Assembly: GCF_003977665.1 (NCBI RefSeq)
Contig: NZ_RYYV01000008.1
Location: forward strand, 62,001-126,000
DNA length: 64,000 nucleotides
DNA from: Dyella choica
GTDB taxonomy: Bacteria > Pseudomonadota > Gammaproteobacteria > Xanthomonadales > Rhodanobacteraceae
Direction: 5' to 3'
Shown: piece after piece, positions 51,266 through 62,426 of the stretch
Numbering within the stretch: position 1 is the first letter of the stretch
How the letters are laid out: each line of letters opens with the position of its first letter
Notes under the pieces: generated by a model
What the model was told of the DNA's origin: nothing
The model's database searches: none
What the model saw: only the letters and a program-made list of their open reading frames with translations
Position numbers and translations under genes: made by a program

Positions 51266-51340
51266 CGTGGACTGGGATGGCGATCCCCGCATCGCGCGAC
51301 TTGCGTGCATGGCAATGCTGGGTTTAGCAACCCAGCCTAC
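51266..51340. repeat. REP-like inverted repeat pair, copy 7
   Basis: GTGGACTGGGATGGCGATCC starts a decayed first unit and GCTGGGTTTAGCAACCCAGC followed by CTAC ends an intact second one. It lies between the NYN-domain gene and the methyltransferase-like gene. Confidence 0.75.
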
Positions 51341-51399
51341 GCGCAGCCACACGGGCATGCCGTGCGTTGACGGGTACCCGGTCATGGATTGGAGTAGCC

Positions 51400-52062
51400 C
51401 TAGAAAGGCCGCGGACACACCGACTGCAGGCCATCGATGTGCTCATGCAGATCCGGCGCAATGCCCTGCCACATCGGATCGAGGATGAAATCGATACCTT
51501 CATAGCGGGCCAGCTTGGCCGCCGGGATGAAATCGGCGTCGCCCGCCACCAGCACGATCTGGTCCACCTGCTTCTTGTAGGCCAGTGCGGCGATGTCGAT
51601 GCCGATCTTCATGTCCACCTGGGTCTGACGCATGTCCGGCTCGAAGTGTTCGTCGGTCAGTTCATCCCAGTACAGCGACTCGTCGCGCAGTTGCTGATAG
51701 GCCTGATGCTTGAGCTTCCACTCGCCACGGTCGGAGAGGCGGCCCAGGCGCAGCGCCATCTTGCGCTGGCGGCGCAACTGGTCGTGCAGATCGCGGCGGA
51801 AAGCGGCGGCGCCGGTGCGCGAATAGTCGATGCTTTCGCCGCTGATCGGCTTGATCAGCACTTTTTCCAGCGGCGGGCAGTCGTAGAAAAAAATGCGGTA
51901 AAGCGCTTCGCGTGGTCGGTCGAGCGACTTGAGGTGTTCCAGCGCCATGCCGAACAGCGTCTTGGCGACGGTACGCGCGTCATTGGCGTCGCGATCGCCC
52001 CACACTTTGCGATAGCGAGCAAGGAAGAAAGCGCCGTCGACAAGGATGGCGGTGCTTGGCAT
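51400..52062 (-). CDS. NYN-domain (LabA/DUF88-like) putative nuclease
   Basis: This 220-residue protein has the NYN PIN-like ribonuclease pattern: STAILVDGAFFLARY with the first acidic residue, VDMKIGIDIAALAYKKQVDQ with the central acidic residues, and VLVAGDADFIPAAKLARYEG with the metal-binding Asp pair. NYN proteins are RNA-processing nucleases in other organisms; some lie in phage-defence or RNA turnover settings. No partner genes are evident here. The start is the first ATG, followed by a hydrophobic strand as in relatives. Confidence 0.82.
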   Translation of the reverse strand: MPSTAILVDGAFFLARYRKVWGDRDANDARTVAKTLFGMALEHLKSLDRPREALYRIFFYDCPPLEKVLIKPISGESIDYSRTGAAAFRRDLHDQLRRQRKMALRLGRLSDRGEWKLKHQAYQQLRDESLYWDELTDEHFEPDMRQTQVDMKIGIDIAALAYKKQVDQIVLVAGDADFIPAAKLARYEGIDFILDPMWQGIAPDLHEHIDGLQSVCPRPF

Positions 52063-52282
52063 AGGGAATCCTTATGAATTGCAGCAAGAACGGAATGTAG
52101 GGCCGATCGATGGGGTTCGGCGAGCGGCAGTCTACGATAAGTGCAAGAACTGCGTAACCGTGCCAAACGAACAGCCCACCAAACACGTCAGCTGCAAAAA
52201 TCGCTCGCAATCCACTTATCCGCACGAAGCCATCGTGGCAAGTGTGGGCGGAACGGTCCGTCTGTCGATGCGAGTGAAATCG

Positions 52283-53200
52283 CTATGCCTTGGCCGCGTC
52301 CCGCTGAGGCTGCGGCATCTCCCGGCAATACGCCTCGGCTTCCTGATGCAGCCAGCCGCGGAACGTGGCCATGCCGCGGTGATCTTCCGAACGCGGCGGA
52401 TACACCAGGTAATACGCTTCCGGTACCGGCAGGTAGCGATCGCCCAGGACCACCAGCCGGCCGGCATCGATCCATGACTTGGTCGTAATCATGCGCCCGA
52501 GCGCCACGCCAAGACCTTCCAGTGCGGCCTGGCGCAATGCGTCGATCGTATCCACATGCGCGACATAACGCTGCGGCGGCTCGCCACCGTAGTGCGCGAA
52601 CCAATCGATCCAGCGATTGTTGCGATTGGGATCGCCGATCAACGGCCATCGTGCCAGGTCCAGCGGATCGGCCCCGGCCATGCGCTCGATCAGCGATGGC
52701 GCCGCCACCGGCGCAATCCACTCGCCGAACAGGTATTCACTGCGCAAGCCTTCCCAGTCGCCCTTGCCATAGCGCACGGCCGCATCGACGGCCTCACGCT
52801 CGAAGTTCACCAGCAGGTTGGTGGATTGCAGATTGAGTTCCAACTCCGGATGCGCCGCCAACAGCCGTGGCAAACGCGGCATCAGCCAGCTGGAAATCAC
52901 GCCGGGACTGGCGCTGAGCGATAGCGCGTCGTGGCGCCGTTGGCGATAGCGCGACAGCGCGTGTTCGATGCCGTCGAAATGCTCACCAACCGCCTCAAGC
53001 AGGCTGCAACCCTCCACGGTCAACGTTACACCGCGCGGACCGCGCTCGAACAGGCGCCGCTCCAGGCGCTCTTCCAGCTGGCGCATTTGATGGCTCAAGG
53101 CGCTGACGGTGAGATTGGCCTGCTCGGCCGCGCGCGAGAGATTACCCAAGCGCGCCACCTGCACGAATTGCTGCAAAAGACTGAGCGGCACCCGGAGCAT
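52283..53200 (-). CDS. LysR-family transcriptional regulator
   Basis: This 305-residue regulator begins LRVPLSLLQQFVQVARLGNL with the HTH NLSRAAEQANLTVSALSHQM and a GcvA-like effector domain (PRLLAAHPELELNLQSTN). It is divergent from a small Cys-rich gene and the aldo/keto reductase gene. Those genes are therefore its likely targets, though the effector is unknown. Confidence 0.9.
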   Translation of the reverse strand: MLRVPLSLLQQFVQVARLGNLSRAAEQANLTVSALSHQMRQLEERLERRLFERGPRGVTLTVEGCSLLEAVGEHFDGIEHALSRYRQRRHDALSLSASPGVISSWLMPRLPRLLAAHPELELNLQSTNLLVNFEREAVDAAVRYGKGDWEGLRSEYLFGEWIAPVAAPSLIERMAGADPLDLARWPLIGDPNRNNRWIDWFAHYGGEPPQRYVAHVDTIDALRQAALEGLGVALGRMITTKSWIDAGRLVVLGDRYLPVPEAYYLVYPPRSEDHRGMATFRGWLHQEAEAYCREMPQPQRDAAKA

Positions 53201-53301
53201 GTTGAATATCCCTCAAATCTGGCTTGCGAATATATCGCTTTTTCTTGTGGGCTCAGCCCATTACTTTGCATTTACCCCTACTCCTCCAGGAATCCGCCAC
53301 C

Positions 53302-53484
53302 ATGCGTTCGCCATGGGTCGATTTGTTGTTCCTGCACGGCCACATAACCCCCTCCACGCTGACTTGGCTCACCGATGCGCCAGCTTGTCGCTGTAAGGCA
53401 AAGCTCGGAAACGAAGTCAGCGCAGATCTCGCAGAGCTGCCGCTGCCGGCTGAATCTCAGGGCGACTGCAACTGCTGCGCTTGA
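53302..53484 (+). CDS. Small Cys-rich protein of unknown function
   Basis: This 60-residue protein begins MRSPWVDLLFLHGHI and has two cysteine clusters, ACRCKAK and the C-terminal CNCCA. The start has a weak AGGA at ten bases. It lies between a LysR gene and the aldo/keto reductase gene, on the strand of the latter. Five cysteines in 60 residues suggest metal binding or a redox role. It is not recognised and could be spurious, but the Cys pattern and clean start favour a gene. Confidence 0.5.
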   Translation: MRSPWVDLLFLHGHITPSTLTWLTDAPACRCKAKLGNEVSADLAELPLPAESQGDCNCCA

Positions 53485-53565
53485 TTAAAGCCTGCTTGCA
53501 CCCACCTCGGCGGGAATGCACGCCACCGCAAGGCGGCCTATTCGCAGCGCCTGTCGAGGTTTTTT

Positions 53566-54516
53566 ATGCAACTGCAGCCATTGGGATGTTCCAAGCTTTC
53601 CGTCGCCCCGCTTGCCCTGGGCGGCAATGTGTTCGGGTGGAGCGCAGACGAGCAACGCTCGTTCGAACTGCTGGATGCCTTCGTCGAAGCAGGCGGCAAC
53701 CTGATCGATACCGCGGATTATTACTCAGCCTGGGTGCCGGGCAACCGTGGTGGGGAGTCGGAAACCATCGTCGGCAAATGGCTCAAGCGCAGCGGCAAAC
53801 GCGACCACGTACTGATCGCCACCAAGGTGGCCAAATGGGTGGAGCATCGTGGCTTGTCCCCGCTGAACATCCGGCAAGCAGTCGAAGCTTCACTCAAGCG
53901 CCTTCAGACCGATCACATCGACCTCTATCAGGCACACGAAGACGACGCCAGCGTCCCGCTGAGTGAAACGCTGGGCGCGTTCGCCCGGCTGATCGAGGAA
54001 GGCAAGGTGCGCGCGATCGGCGCCTCCAACTACAGCGCCGATCGTTTTGCCGAAGCCCTGAAGATTTCCCGTGATCACAGGCTCCCCCGCTACGAAAGCC
54101 TGCAGCCCGAATACAATCTGGTCAGCCGCAGCGGCTACGAACGGGAACTCGAGCCGCTGATCCGCCGGGAAAACGTCGGCGTGATCACTTACTACGCGCT
54201 AGCCAGCGGCTTCCTCAGCGGCAAGTACCGTAGTGCAGCCGATCTTGCCAAGAGCAAAGCACGCAGCGTTGCGGTGCAGAAATACCTGACGCCAGCAGGC
54301 CTGAAAGTACTGACCGCCCTGGACGAAGTGGCTGCGGCGCATCGGTCAACGCCGTCACAGGTTGCCTTGGCATGGCAGATCATGCGTCCCGGCGTCACCG
54401 CGCCGATCGTCAGCGCGACCTCCGTCGAGCAGCTGCGCGAGCTGCTTGGTGCAGCGGGGCTTTCGCTGACGCTGGAGGAGATGTCTGCGTTGAACCAGGC
54501 CAGTGCGGAATTCTGA
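53566..54516 (+). CDS. Aldo/keto reductase
   Basis: This 316-residue NADPH-dependent oxidoreductase has the AKR barrel with the catalytic tetrad pattern: Asp and Tyr in NLIDTADYYSAW, Lys in IATKVAKW and His in LYQAHEDD, plus RAIGASNYSADR. It reduces aldehydes and ketones; the natural substrate is unknown. The start at 53566 has a weak site. The LysR gene upstream probably controls it together with the small Cys-rich gene. Confidence 0.92.
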   Translation: MQLQPLGCSKLSVAPLALGGNVFGWSADEQRSFELLDAFVEAGGNLIDTADYYSAWVPGNRGGESETIVGKWLKRSGKRDHVLIATKVAKWVEHRGLSPLNIRQAVEASLKRLQTDHIDLYQAHEDDASVPLSETLGAFARLIEEGKVRAIGASNYSADRFAEALKISRDHRLPRYESLQPEYNLVSRSGYERELEPLIRRENVGVITYYALASGFLSGKYRSAADLAKSKARSVAVQKYLTPAGLKVLTALDEVAAAHRSTPSQVALAWQIMRPGVTAPIVSATSVEQLRELLGAAGLSLTLEEMSALNQASAEF

Positions 54517-54588
54517 GTAGGCTTTCGTTGTGAAACCCAGCATTACCTTGCATCCAAGCGCAATGCTGGGATTGCCATCCCAACCTAC
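54517..54588. repeat. REP-like inverted repeat pair, copy 8
   Basis: GTAGGCTTTCGTTGTGAAAC continues CCAGC as a changed first unit; GCTGGGATTGCCATCCCAAC followed by CTAC is the second. It is between the convergent aldo/keto reductase and TraB/GumN genes. Confidence 0.8.
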
Positions 54589-54592
54589 CCGG

Positions 54593-55612
54593 TTATTCAG
54601 GCGCTTCGATCGTATAGCCACGAGCCTGCAAATGGGCCAGATAGCCGTCCGGAGCCAGCACCTGCTCCATTGGCAGCACGGCAAAGATTTGCGCATGGCC
54701 GGCCAATGCGGTTTCCGCAGCCCGCAACCACTCCTGCTCCATGAGCATGGGCAGGTCGTGCAGTCCCAGCTGCTCGGCGAAGTCCGCATTGATCACCGCA
54801 ATCAGACAGGATCGGTCGCGATCGTTCACGGCAAAACCGCGCAGGGCCTGGATGTCGCCGGTCGACCAGGCATTGGCGCGCTCGGTCAGGTTGCCCATCT
54901 GGTTCTGCACCGTTTCCAGCGTCTGGTTGAAGCAGCTCACATCATGCAAGTTGGTCTGCTTGATGGTGTCCAGTGCCTCGCGCGGATGCTCCACCACCAG
55001 CTTGTATTTCACCGGCACGCGTTTCACATCATGCTTGTCGGCCAGCTTGAACACCGCTTTGTTGATATCGTTCCTGGCGGTAAGCCCCGATTTTTCCAGC
55101 GCACGTTGGTAAAGCTTCAAGGCCACCACGATCGGGCGCCAGGATTCGACCTTGCGATCACTGCCGAAATACTGCGGTTTGAGCATCTCCCAGCGGTTAT
55201 ACATTTGCGGCGGCAGAATCTGCTCAAGCGTTTCGCCACCGGGATTCTTGCGCACGCTATAGGCGGAGGGCAGCAAGGCCAGCTTGGCAAAGAATCCGGC
55301 TTCCACTTTTACTTCGGCTGACGGCGCCTCCAGCACCTCCTGCGAGCGCGCAATGGTCTGCTCGACTTCCCTGGAACGCCACTCCATGCCCTTGGGCAAG
55401 GGCGTCAGCGTACCCAACACCCACATCACGTGACCGCCCTTGCTTACCTTCCACAATCCCGGACCGGGCTGCTCGCCGGTGACCGTGACAGTGGGGAGTA
55501 CGGTAGCGTTTGCGTGCGAAGCCGCGCTGCCGGATGAAGCCGGCGTCGACTGAGACCATGCTTGCACGGCCGCTACAAGGACCAGACATCCGATGGCCAA
55601 TGAAACTCGCAT
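54593..55612 (-). CDS. TraB/GumN-family protein
   Basis: This 339-residue protein has a signal peptide and the TraB/GumN opening GLWKVSKGGHVMWVLGTLTP, in which the GTxH-type metal site of eukaryotic TraB is replaced by GTLT. The later body contains FAVNDRDRSCLIAVINADFA and the C-terminal VLPMEQVLAPDGYLAHLQARG. GumN lies next to the xanthan cluster in Xanthomonas but its role is unclear. The longer frame to 55732 is not credible because the signal peptide begins at 55612. Confidence 0.8.
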   Translation of the reverse strand: MRVSLAIGCLVLVAAVQAWSQSTPASSGSAASHANATVLPTVTVTGEQPGPGLWKVSKGGHVMWVLGTLTPLPKGMEWRSREVEQTIARSQEVLEAPSAEVKVEAGFFAKLALLPSAYSVRKNPGGETLEQILPPQMYNRWEMLKPQYFGSDRKVESWRPIVVALKLYQRALEKSGLTARNDINKAVFKLADKHDVKRVPVKYKLVVEHPREALDTIKQTNLHDVSCFNQTLETVQNQMGNLTERANAWSTGDIQALRGFAVNDRDRSCLIAVINADFAEQLGLHDLPMLMEQEWLRAAETALAGHAQIFAVLPMEQVLAPDGYLAHLQARGYTIEAPE

Positions 55613-55692
55613 GATGGGAGTTCCCGCATGATGGGTCGTCCGGGTGATTCTAATGCTTCCTGTGACACGCGACGTCAGGCACCCTTCCATGG

Positions 55693-55716
55693 AAAAGGGA
55701 CCCGAAGGTCCCTTTT
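55693..55716 (-). terminator. Terminator of icd with UUCG loop
   Basis: On the minus strand AAAAGGGACC-TTCG-GGTCCCTTTT forms a perfect 10-bp stem with the stable UUCG tetraloop, and the second arm itself ends in four T. It lies 20 bases after the icd stop codon. It should end the icd message before the TraB/GumN gene. Confidence 0.85.
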
Positions 55717-55736
55717 CCCTGCGCATAAACATTGGC

Positions 55737-58145
<2,409 letters not shown>

Positions 58146-58252
58146 TCAGGCATCCTTGTGGCTCCCGCTCGCCCGGATTGCCGGCGGCATCTCAGATGCC
58201 TGACAGGTTTTGCCGCTACCATCCGCCCCCTCTCGTGCCACAGGGAAGCCGC

Positions 58253-58618
58253 ATGACCGGATTGAGCCAGCGCATCGTCGATTACATCGCCGAACTGACG
58301 CCTCTGTTTACCTTCCAGTTCGCCGACGGCCACGATTGTGCACTGTCGCTGACGGACGGCAGCTTGTACATGCCGGTGGACGAATCGGGCCACGAGAAGG
58401 AAGAGGGCTGGGTGGTCGTGCTTTGGCAAGGCGATGCTCACCGGCGCTCGGAGTTGCCCGGTCCGCTGCTCGCCTATCAGGCAGCTTTGCGCTGTGCCGA
58501 ACTGCATGGCATCGGGAAACTGCCGTGGGAAGTTTCCACCCACCGTGAAATTTTGCTGGCGCGCCTGCGCTCGGTCTGTGGCAGCCTGCCACGCTTCGAA
58601 ACGATGCTGCGCTCCTAG
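58253..58618 (+). CDS. Conserved hypothetical protein, 121 residues
   Basis: I do not recognise this soluble protein. It begins MTGLSQRIVDYIAELTPLFT and has acidic and Trp-rich parts (ESGHEKEEGWVVVLWQG) and a C-terminal helix-rich end. The start has AGGGAAG at good spacing. It is divergent from icd and lies before a REP-like repeat. It has normal codon use for the window, so it is probably a real gene. Confidence 0.7.
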   Translation: MTGLSQRIVDYIAELTPLFTFQFADGHDCALSLTDGSLYMPVDESGHEKEEGWVVVLWQGDAHRRSELPGPLLAYQAALRCAELHGIGKLPWEVSTHREILLARLRSVCGSLPRFETMLRS

Positions 58619-58682
58619 GGATGCGCTGACGCATGCTGCGTACCCGGCGATCGGGTCCGGGACGCAGGCGGGGATGAAATTC

Positions 58683-58757
58683 GTAGGCTTACGTTGCTAA
58701 ACCCAGCATTGCCATGGATGCAAGCCACGCGAAGCCGGGATTGCCGTCCCGGCCTAC
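58683..58757. repeat. REP-like inverted repeat pair, copy 9
   Basis: GTAGGCTTACGTTGCTAAAC continues CCAGC as first unit, about 25 bases follow, then GCCGGGATTGCCGTCCCGGC and CTAC. In the second unit the stem has changed on both sides (CTGGG to CCGGG, CCCAG to CCCGG), a compensatory change that keeps pairing. Confidence 0.85.
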
Positions 58758-58860
58758 GCGCTGCGCCGCCGGGGGCCAGCGCATGGCTTGCAACCGGTCA
58801 AACACAGCATTGATTCACACCTGTGCTCCGCGATAACCGATTGCGGTGAATTAAGGATGC

Positions 58861-58888
58861 CAAATCAAGCGCTAACGCGCCTGATTTG
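58861..58888. other. Hairpin, 12-bp stem
   Basis: CAAATCAAGCGC (58861-58872) pairs with GCGCCTGATTTG (58877-58888) with one mismatch and a TAAC loop. No T tract follows. It stands 22 bases before the next palindrome and may be part of the same repeat element. Confidence 0.55.
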
Positions 58889-58910
58889 CGGCGAGCCCTC
58901 CCTGGCCCGC

Positions 58911-58938
58911 GGAAACTCTGAACTTATTCAGAGTTTCC
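58911..58938. repeat. Palindrome related to the ends of the 9408 element
   Basis: GGAAACTCTGAA (58911-58922) and TTCAGAGTTTCC (58927-58938) form a perfect 12-bp inverted repeat with loop CTTA, followed by TTAAA. The half-site GGA-NN-CTCTGA and the flank TCCTTA also occur in the ends of the element at 9408-9746, so this could be a solo end pair or short derivative of a related repeat. Confidence 0.6.
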
Positions 58939-59269
58939 TTAAATCCCTTTCCTGCAAAAAACACATGAAATTCTCATTCGATTTCTTATACCAGCTTCGG
59001 CATGCGGCTATTCGCGCATGACGCCTACCGCGAAATGATTAGCCGACGCGAGGCCAGCGAAATAAATTGCGACGATTGATCTGATTCGCAACAAAACACG
59101 CATTGGCTCTATGCATCACCTGACCGCCTGCAAACATGGCTTTCGGCCAGATTCGGAAGAACCCAAGCGCATGAGCACCCCACACGTGCGGCTTGGCATG
59201 CAGGGCTGAATACAGGCGCGGAAATGCCTGCAGGTAATGGCTCCGCCCATAACGAAAGGGGATATGAAC

Positions 59270-62200
59270 ATGAACTTGCAGCATCAAAACATCGTCCTGG
59301 CGATTCGTATCGCCCTGGTAATGGGCGGGGGCGCACTGGCGACAGTGGCCACCGCGCAAGACACCACACCGCCGCCGGCAAACAACCAGGCGACACAAGG
59401 CAACGCGCAACAGCAGTCGACGCCCCCGCAGCAAGCGTCCCCGCAACCGGCAACTCCTCAGCAACCCAGCACAAAAACCTTGCAGACGGTTACCGTCACC
59501 GGTTCGATGATACGCAGCGTGGACGTGGAAACGGCGCAACCGGTTACCGCCATTTCGCACGAAGCCTTGCAGCAACAAGGCTTCGTCAGCGTCGGACAGA
59601 TCCTGCAGAATGTTTCTTCGGTGGGTTCGGCCGGCACCAGTACGCAAAGTTCGTTGGGCGATATCGTCGGCCAGTACGCCAGCCTGCGTGGATTGGGCGC
59701 ACCGCGCACGCTGATCCTCGTCGACGGCGAACGCTACACCACCGACATCTTCGGCCAGACCGACCTCAGCACGATTCCCAGCTCGCTGATCGACAGCATC
59801 GATATCCTGCAGGACGGCGCTTCATCGATTTACGGCTCCGATGCGATCTCTGGCGTGATCAACATTCACACCAAAAACGTGGACGGCCTGTATCTGGATA
59901 CCTACAACAGCACCTACGCTCCAGGTAACTTCGGCAAGCAAAACCAGTTCAGCCTGACCGGCGGCAAGAAGTTTTCGCGCGGATCGTTCACCTTCAACAT
60001 CTCGATCCAGAATCAGAACCAGATTCTCGCGCCACAGACGTGGGTAAGCCACTACGGATACATCAGCTTTCCCCAGTATCCGCAATCCGTGCAGCCTTCT
60101 GATTACGGCACCATCCTGAGCGCCACCGGCCCTGCCGGCACCGCCTATACCTTCCCGCTCACCGTGAACGCGGGCCAGGACGGCCTGAACATCGCCAACT
60201 ATCACCCCAATACGTTTGGCGTGATCTACCCCACTCCGTATTACGCCAACGATTACGCCAACCAGGCGGCGTTCGAAACCTTCGTCCCGAACAATCGCCT
60301 GAAGTCGTACACGCTGAAGGGGGACTACAAGATCACCGACCATATCAAGGCCGTGTTCACCGGCACCTATAACAGCAACGACGCCACCGACTACATCGGC
60401 GGCTACCCGCTCAGTTCGCTCACCCCGGCCAATGGCGCCAACCTGGCCGCGGCACTTGGACTGCCGGCAGGCAGCCTCGGCGGGGCGTGGTTCCCCACGC
60501 TCTCGCCGAACAGCTACTACAACCCGCTGCCGGGCAACACCCTCTCATTCAGCTTGCCGCTGTATGAGCCCAACCGCGTGGTGCACAACAAGATCAAGCA
60601 GTATGGATTCCGGGTAGGGCTGGAAGGCGAGTTCTCGCTGGGCCAGAACGAGTTCAACTGGGACGTGGGCTACAGCCTCTACCGCTACATCGAGGACACC
60701 GGCGGCCCCGGCAATTTGAACCTGGTGCATTTGTACAATGCGGTCGGACCGTCGTTCCTGGGCGCGGACGGCGTCGTGCACTGCGGAACGCCGGGCAGCG
60801 TGATCGCCGGCTGCGTACCGCTGAATCCGTTCTCGGGTGCGGGCGGCCTGACCCCGGATGAGATCAATTACCTCAACTTCAACTACTTCACGCACGCCTG
60901 GAGCCAGACGCGCAACCTCGAAGCCAATATCAGCGGAGACATGTTCACCCTGCCGCAGGCGCTGGGCGAGGGCGATGTGACTTTCGCCGTAGGCGGGCAA
61001 CACCGCAATGTTTCCGGCGGCGTCACGCCCGATTCCTATACCCAGCTGGGGCTAAACACCAACCTGCAGCAGAATCCGGGCCGGGGTGCATACGGCATCA
61101 ACGAAGCCTATGCCGAAATCAACCTGCCGCTGCTCAAGGGTCTGCCGGGGGCGCAACTGCTGAATTTCGACGTCTCGCATCGCCTGTCGCACTACTCCAA
61201 CTTCGGTTCGACCAACAACAACTCCTACAAGCTTTCGTACCAGCCATTCACTGACCTGCTGATTCGCGCCAGCTATGGCACCGGCTTTCGCGCACCGTCG
61301 ATCTCCAATTTGTACGGTGGCACGATGCAGAGCTTTACCAGCTACACCGATCCATGCGACGTTAACTACGGCCTGACCAGCAATCCGGTCGTAGCGCAGC
61401 GCTGCCTGAACGGGTTCGCCGGCCTGCCTCCCGTTGGTCCAGGTTTCACCCAGCTCACTACCACCGGCGTACCAGTTACCGGCCCCAACAGCACCAGCAC
61501 GACGCCGTACTTCACCGGCGCCAACGCCAGGCTGAAACCGGAAACGTCCAAGAACTACACCGCCGGCATCGTCTACAGCCCAAGCTGGCTATCCGGCCTC
61601 AACCTCACGCTGGACTGGTACCGCATTCGCGTCGACGACATCATCACGCTGCCGGCGGCCAACAGCATTCTCAACAACTGCTATCAGCTGGGCGAAGCAC
61701 AGCAATGCTCGCAGTTCCAGCGCTCGCCCGCCAACGGCCAAGTCGTCAATCTGCTGCAAGCCCTGGTCAACGAGGGCTTCGTGGACGAACGCGGCGCCGA
61801 CGTGTCGCTGAGCTATCTGTTTCCTGAGACACCAGTCGGCAAATTCAAGATCGACACCACCGGCACTTACATCAATTCCTTGAAGGAACAGGCGGTCACC
61901 GGCGGCCCCGTGGTCGGCTGGAACGTGGGCACGTATGACCCGGTGCTCGGACCGGTGTGGCGCTTCCGCGATACCACCAATATCAACTGGAGCTGGGGCA
62001 ACTTCGGCGCCACCTGGACCGTCCGCTATTTCTCGGCCTTGAAGGAACCCTGTCGCGCGGGTGCGCCCAACCTGGCAGAGACCTTCCCGTGCAACGAGCC
62101 CAATGCCTTCGTGCAGGGGCAAAAAGGCGCGTATCGCCAGGGCGCCTTGGCTTTCAATGACCTTCAGATCAGCTGGAAAGCGCCTTGGCACGGCCAGTTT

Positions 62201-62377
62201 TCGGTGGGCGCCACCAACCTCTTCAACCGCCATGCCCCACTCAGCTATACCGGCGCGGAGAGCGTGATAGGCCCGTTGGGCCCGACCGGCACGGATGGCT
62301 TTACGCAGTATGCGTATAACCCGCAGTACGACTTTGGCCGCGTGGTGTATTTGAAGTACGAACAGAAGCTGTTCTGA
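59270..62377 (+). CDS. TonB-dependent outer membrane receptor
   Basis: This 1035-residue receptor imports a ligand across the outer membrane using TonB energy. A signal peptide ending VATAQ is followed by a Pro/Gln-rich stretch of about 45 residues, the TonB-box-like QTVTVTGS, and the plug domain with GQYASLRGLGAPRTLILVDG and LQDGASSIYGSDAISGVINI. A beta-barrel of about 850 residues ends in VVYLKYEQKLF with terminal Phe. It lacks a signalling (STN) domain. The ATG at 59270 has AAAGGGG at eight bases; ATGs at 59264 and 59237 are less suitable. The ligand is unknown; the closest pattern is the large Xanthomonas-type receptors. Confidence 0.93.
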   Translation: MNLQHQNIVLAIRIALVMGGGALATVATAQDTTPPPANNQATQGNAQQQSTPPQQASPQPATPQQPSTKTLQTVTVTGSMIRSVDVETAQPVTAISHEALQQQGFVSVGQILQNVSSVGSAGTSTQSSLGDIVGQYASLRGLGAPRTLILVDGERYTTDIFGQTDLSTIPSSLIDSIDILQDGASSIYGSDAISGVINIHTKNVDGLYLDTYNSTYAPGNFGKQNQFSLTGGKKFSRGSFTFNISIQNQNQILAPQTWVSHYGYISFPQYPQSVQPSDYGTILSATGPAGTAYTFPLTVNAGQDGLNIANYHPNTFGVIYPTPYYANDYANQAAFETFVPNNRLKSYTLKGDYKITDHIKAVFTGTYNSNDATDYIGGYPLSSLTPANGANLAAALGLPAGSLGGAWFPTLSPNSYYNPLPGNTLSFSLPLYEPNRVVHNKIKQYGFRVGLEGEFSLGQNEFNWDVGYSLYRYIEDTGGPGNLNLVHLYNAVGPSFLGADGVVHCGTPGSVIAGCVPLNPFSGAGGLTPDEINYLNFNYFTHAWSQTRNLEANISGDMFTLPQALGEGDVTFAVGGQHRNVSGGVTPDSYTQLGLNTNLQQNPGRGAYGINEAYAEINLPLLKGLPGAQLLNFDVSHRLSHYSNFGSTNNNSYKLSYQPFTDLLIRASYGTGFRAPSISNLYGGTMQSFTSYTDPCDVNYGLTSNPVVAQRCLNGFAGLPPVGPGFTQLTTTGVPVTGPNSTSTTPYFTGANARLKPETSKNYTAGIVYSPSWLSGLNLTLDWYRIRVDDIITLPAANSILNNCYQLGEAQQCSQFQRSPANGQVVNLLQALVNEGFVDERGADVSLSYLFPETPVGKFKIDTTGTYINSLKEQAVTGGPVVGWNVGTYDPVLGPVWRFRDTTNINWSWGNFGATWTVRYFSALKEPCRAGAPNLAETFPCNEPNAFVQGQKGAYRQGALAFNDLQISWKAPWHGQFSVGATNLFNRHAPLSYTGAESVIGPLGPTGTDGFTQYAYNPQYDFGRVVYLKYEQKLF

Positions 62378-62393
62378 GATCAAAAAAATCAGC

Positions 62394-62422
62394 GCAGGCT
62401 GGGATGCAAGCGCCCAACCTGC
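62394..62422. repeat. REP-like single hairpin, copy 10
   Basis: GCAGGCTGGGATGCAAGCGC continues CCAACCTGC. It is a degenerate single unit and lies between the convergent TonB receptor and RND efflux genes. Confidence 0.55.
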
Positions 62423-62426
62423 GCGA

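Larger units (their letters stand above)
58619..59269. other. Long intergenic region before the TonB receptor gene
   Basis: This 651-base gap contains a REP-like repeat (58683-58757) and two hairpins (58861-58888 and 58911-58938). The remaining sequence to the receptor start shows no gene that I can support and probably holds the receptor's promoter and leader. A 77-codon frame in it is rejected. Confidence 0.5.

Noticed and set aside
58911..58943. A terminator for the plus strand at the 12-bp palindrome
   Set aside because: Strong stem but no T tract, and no gene end close by; a repeat is the better call.
58788..59021. A 77-codon frame in the gap before the TonB receptor
   Set aside because: It reads through two hairpins and repeat DNA; such frames over repeats are often annotated wrongly as hypothetical proteins.
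58619..59269. A riboswitch (such as a cobalamin type) before the TonB receptor gene
   Set aside because: No conserved riboswitch core was seen by eye; the gap shows only simple hairpins. A covariance-model scan would decide.
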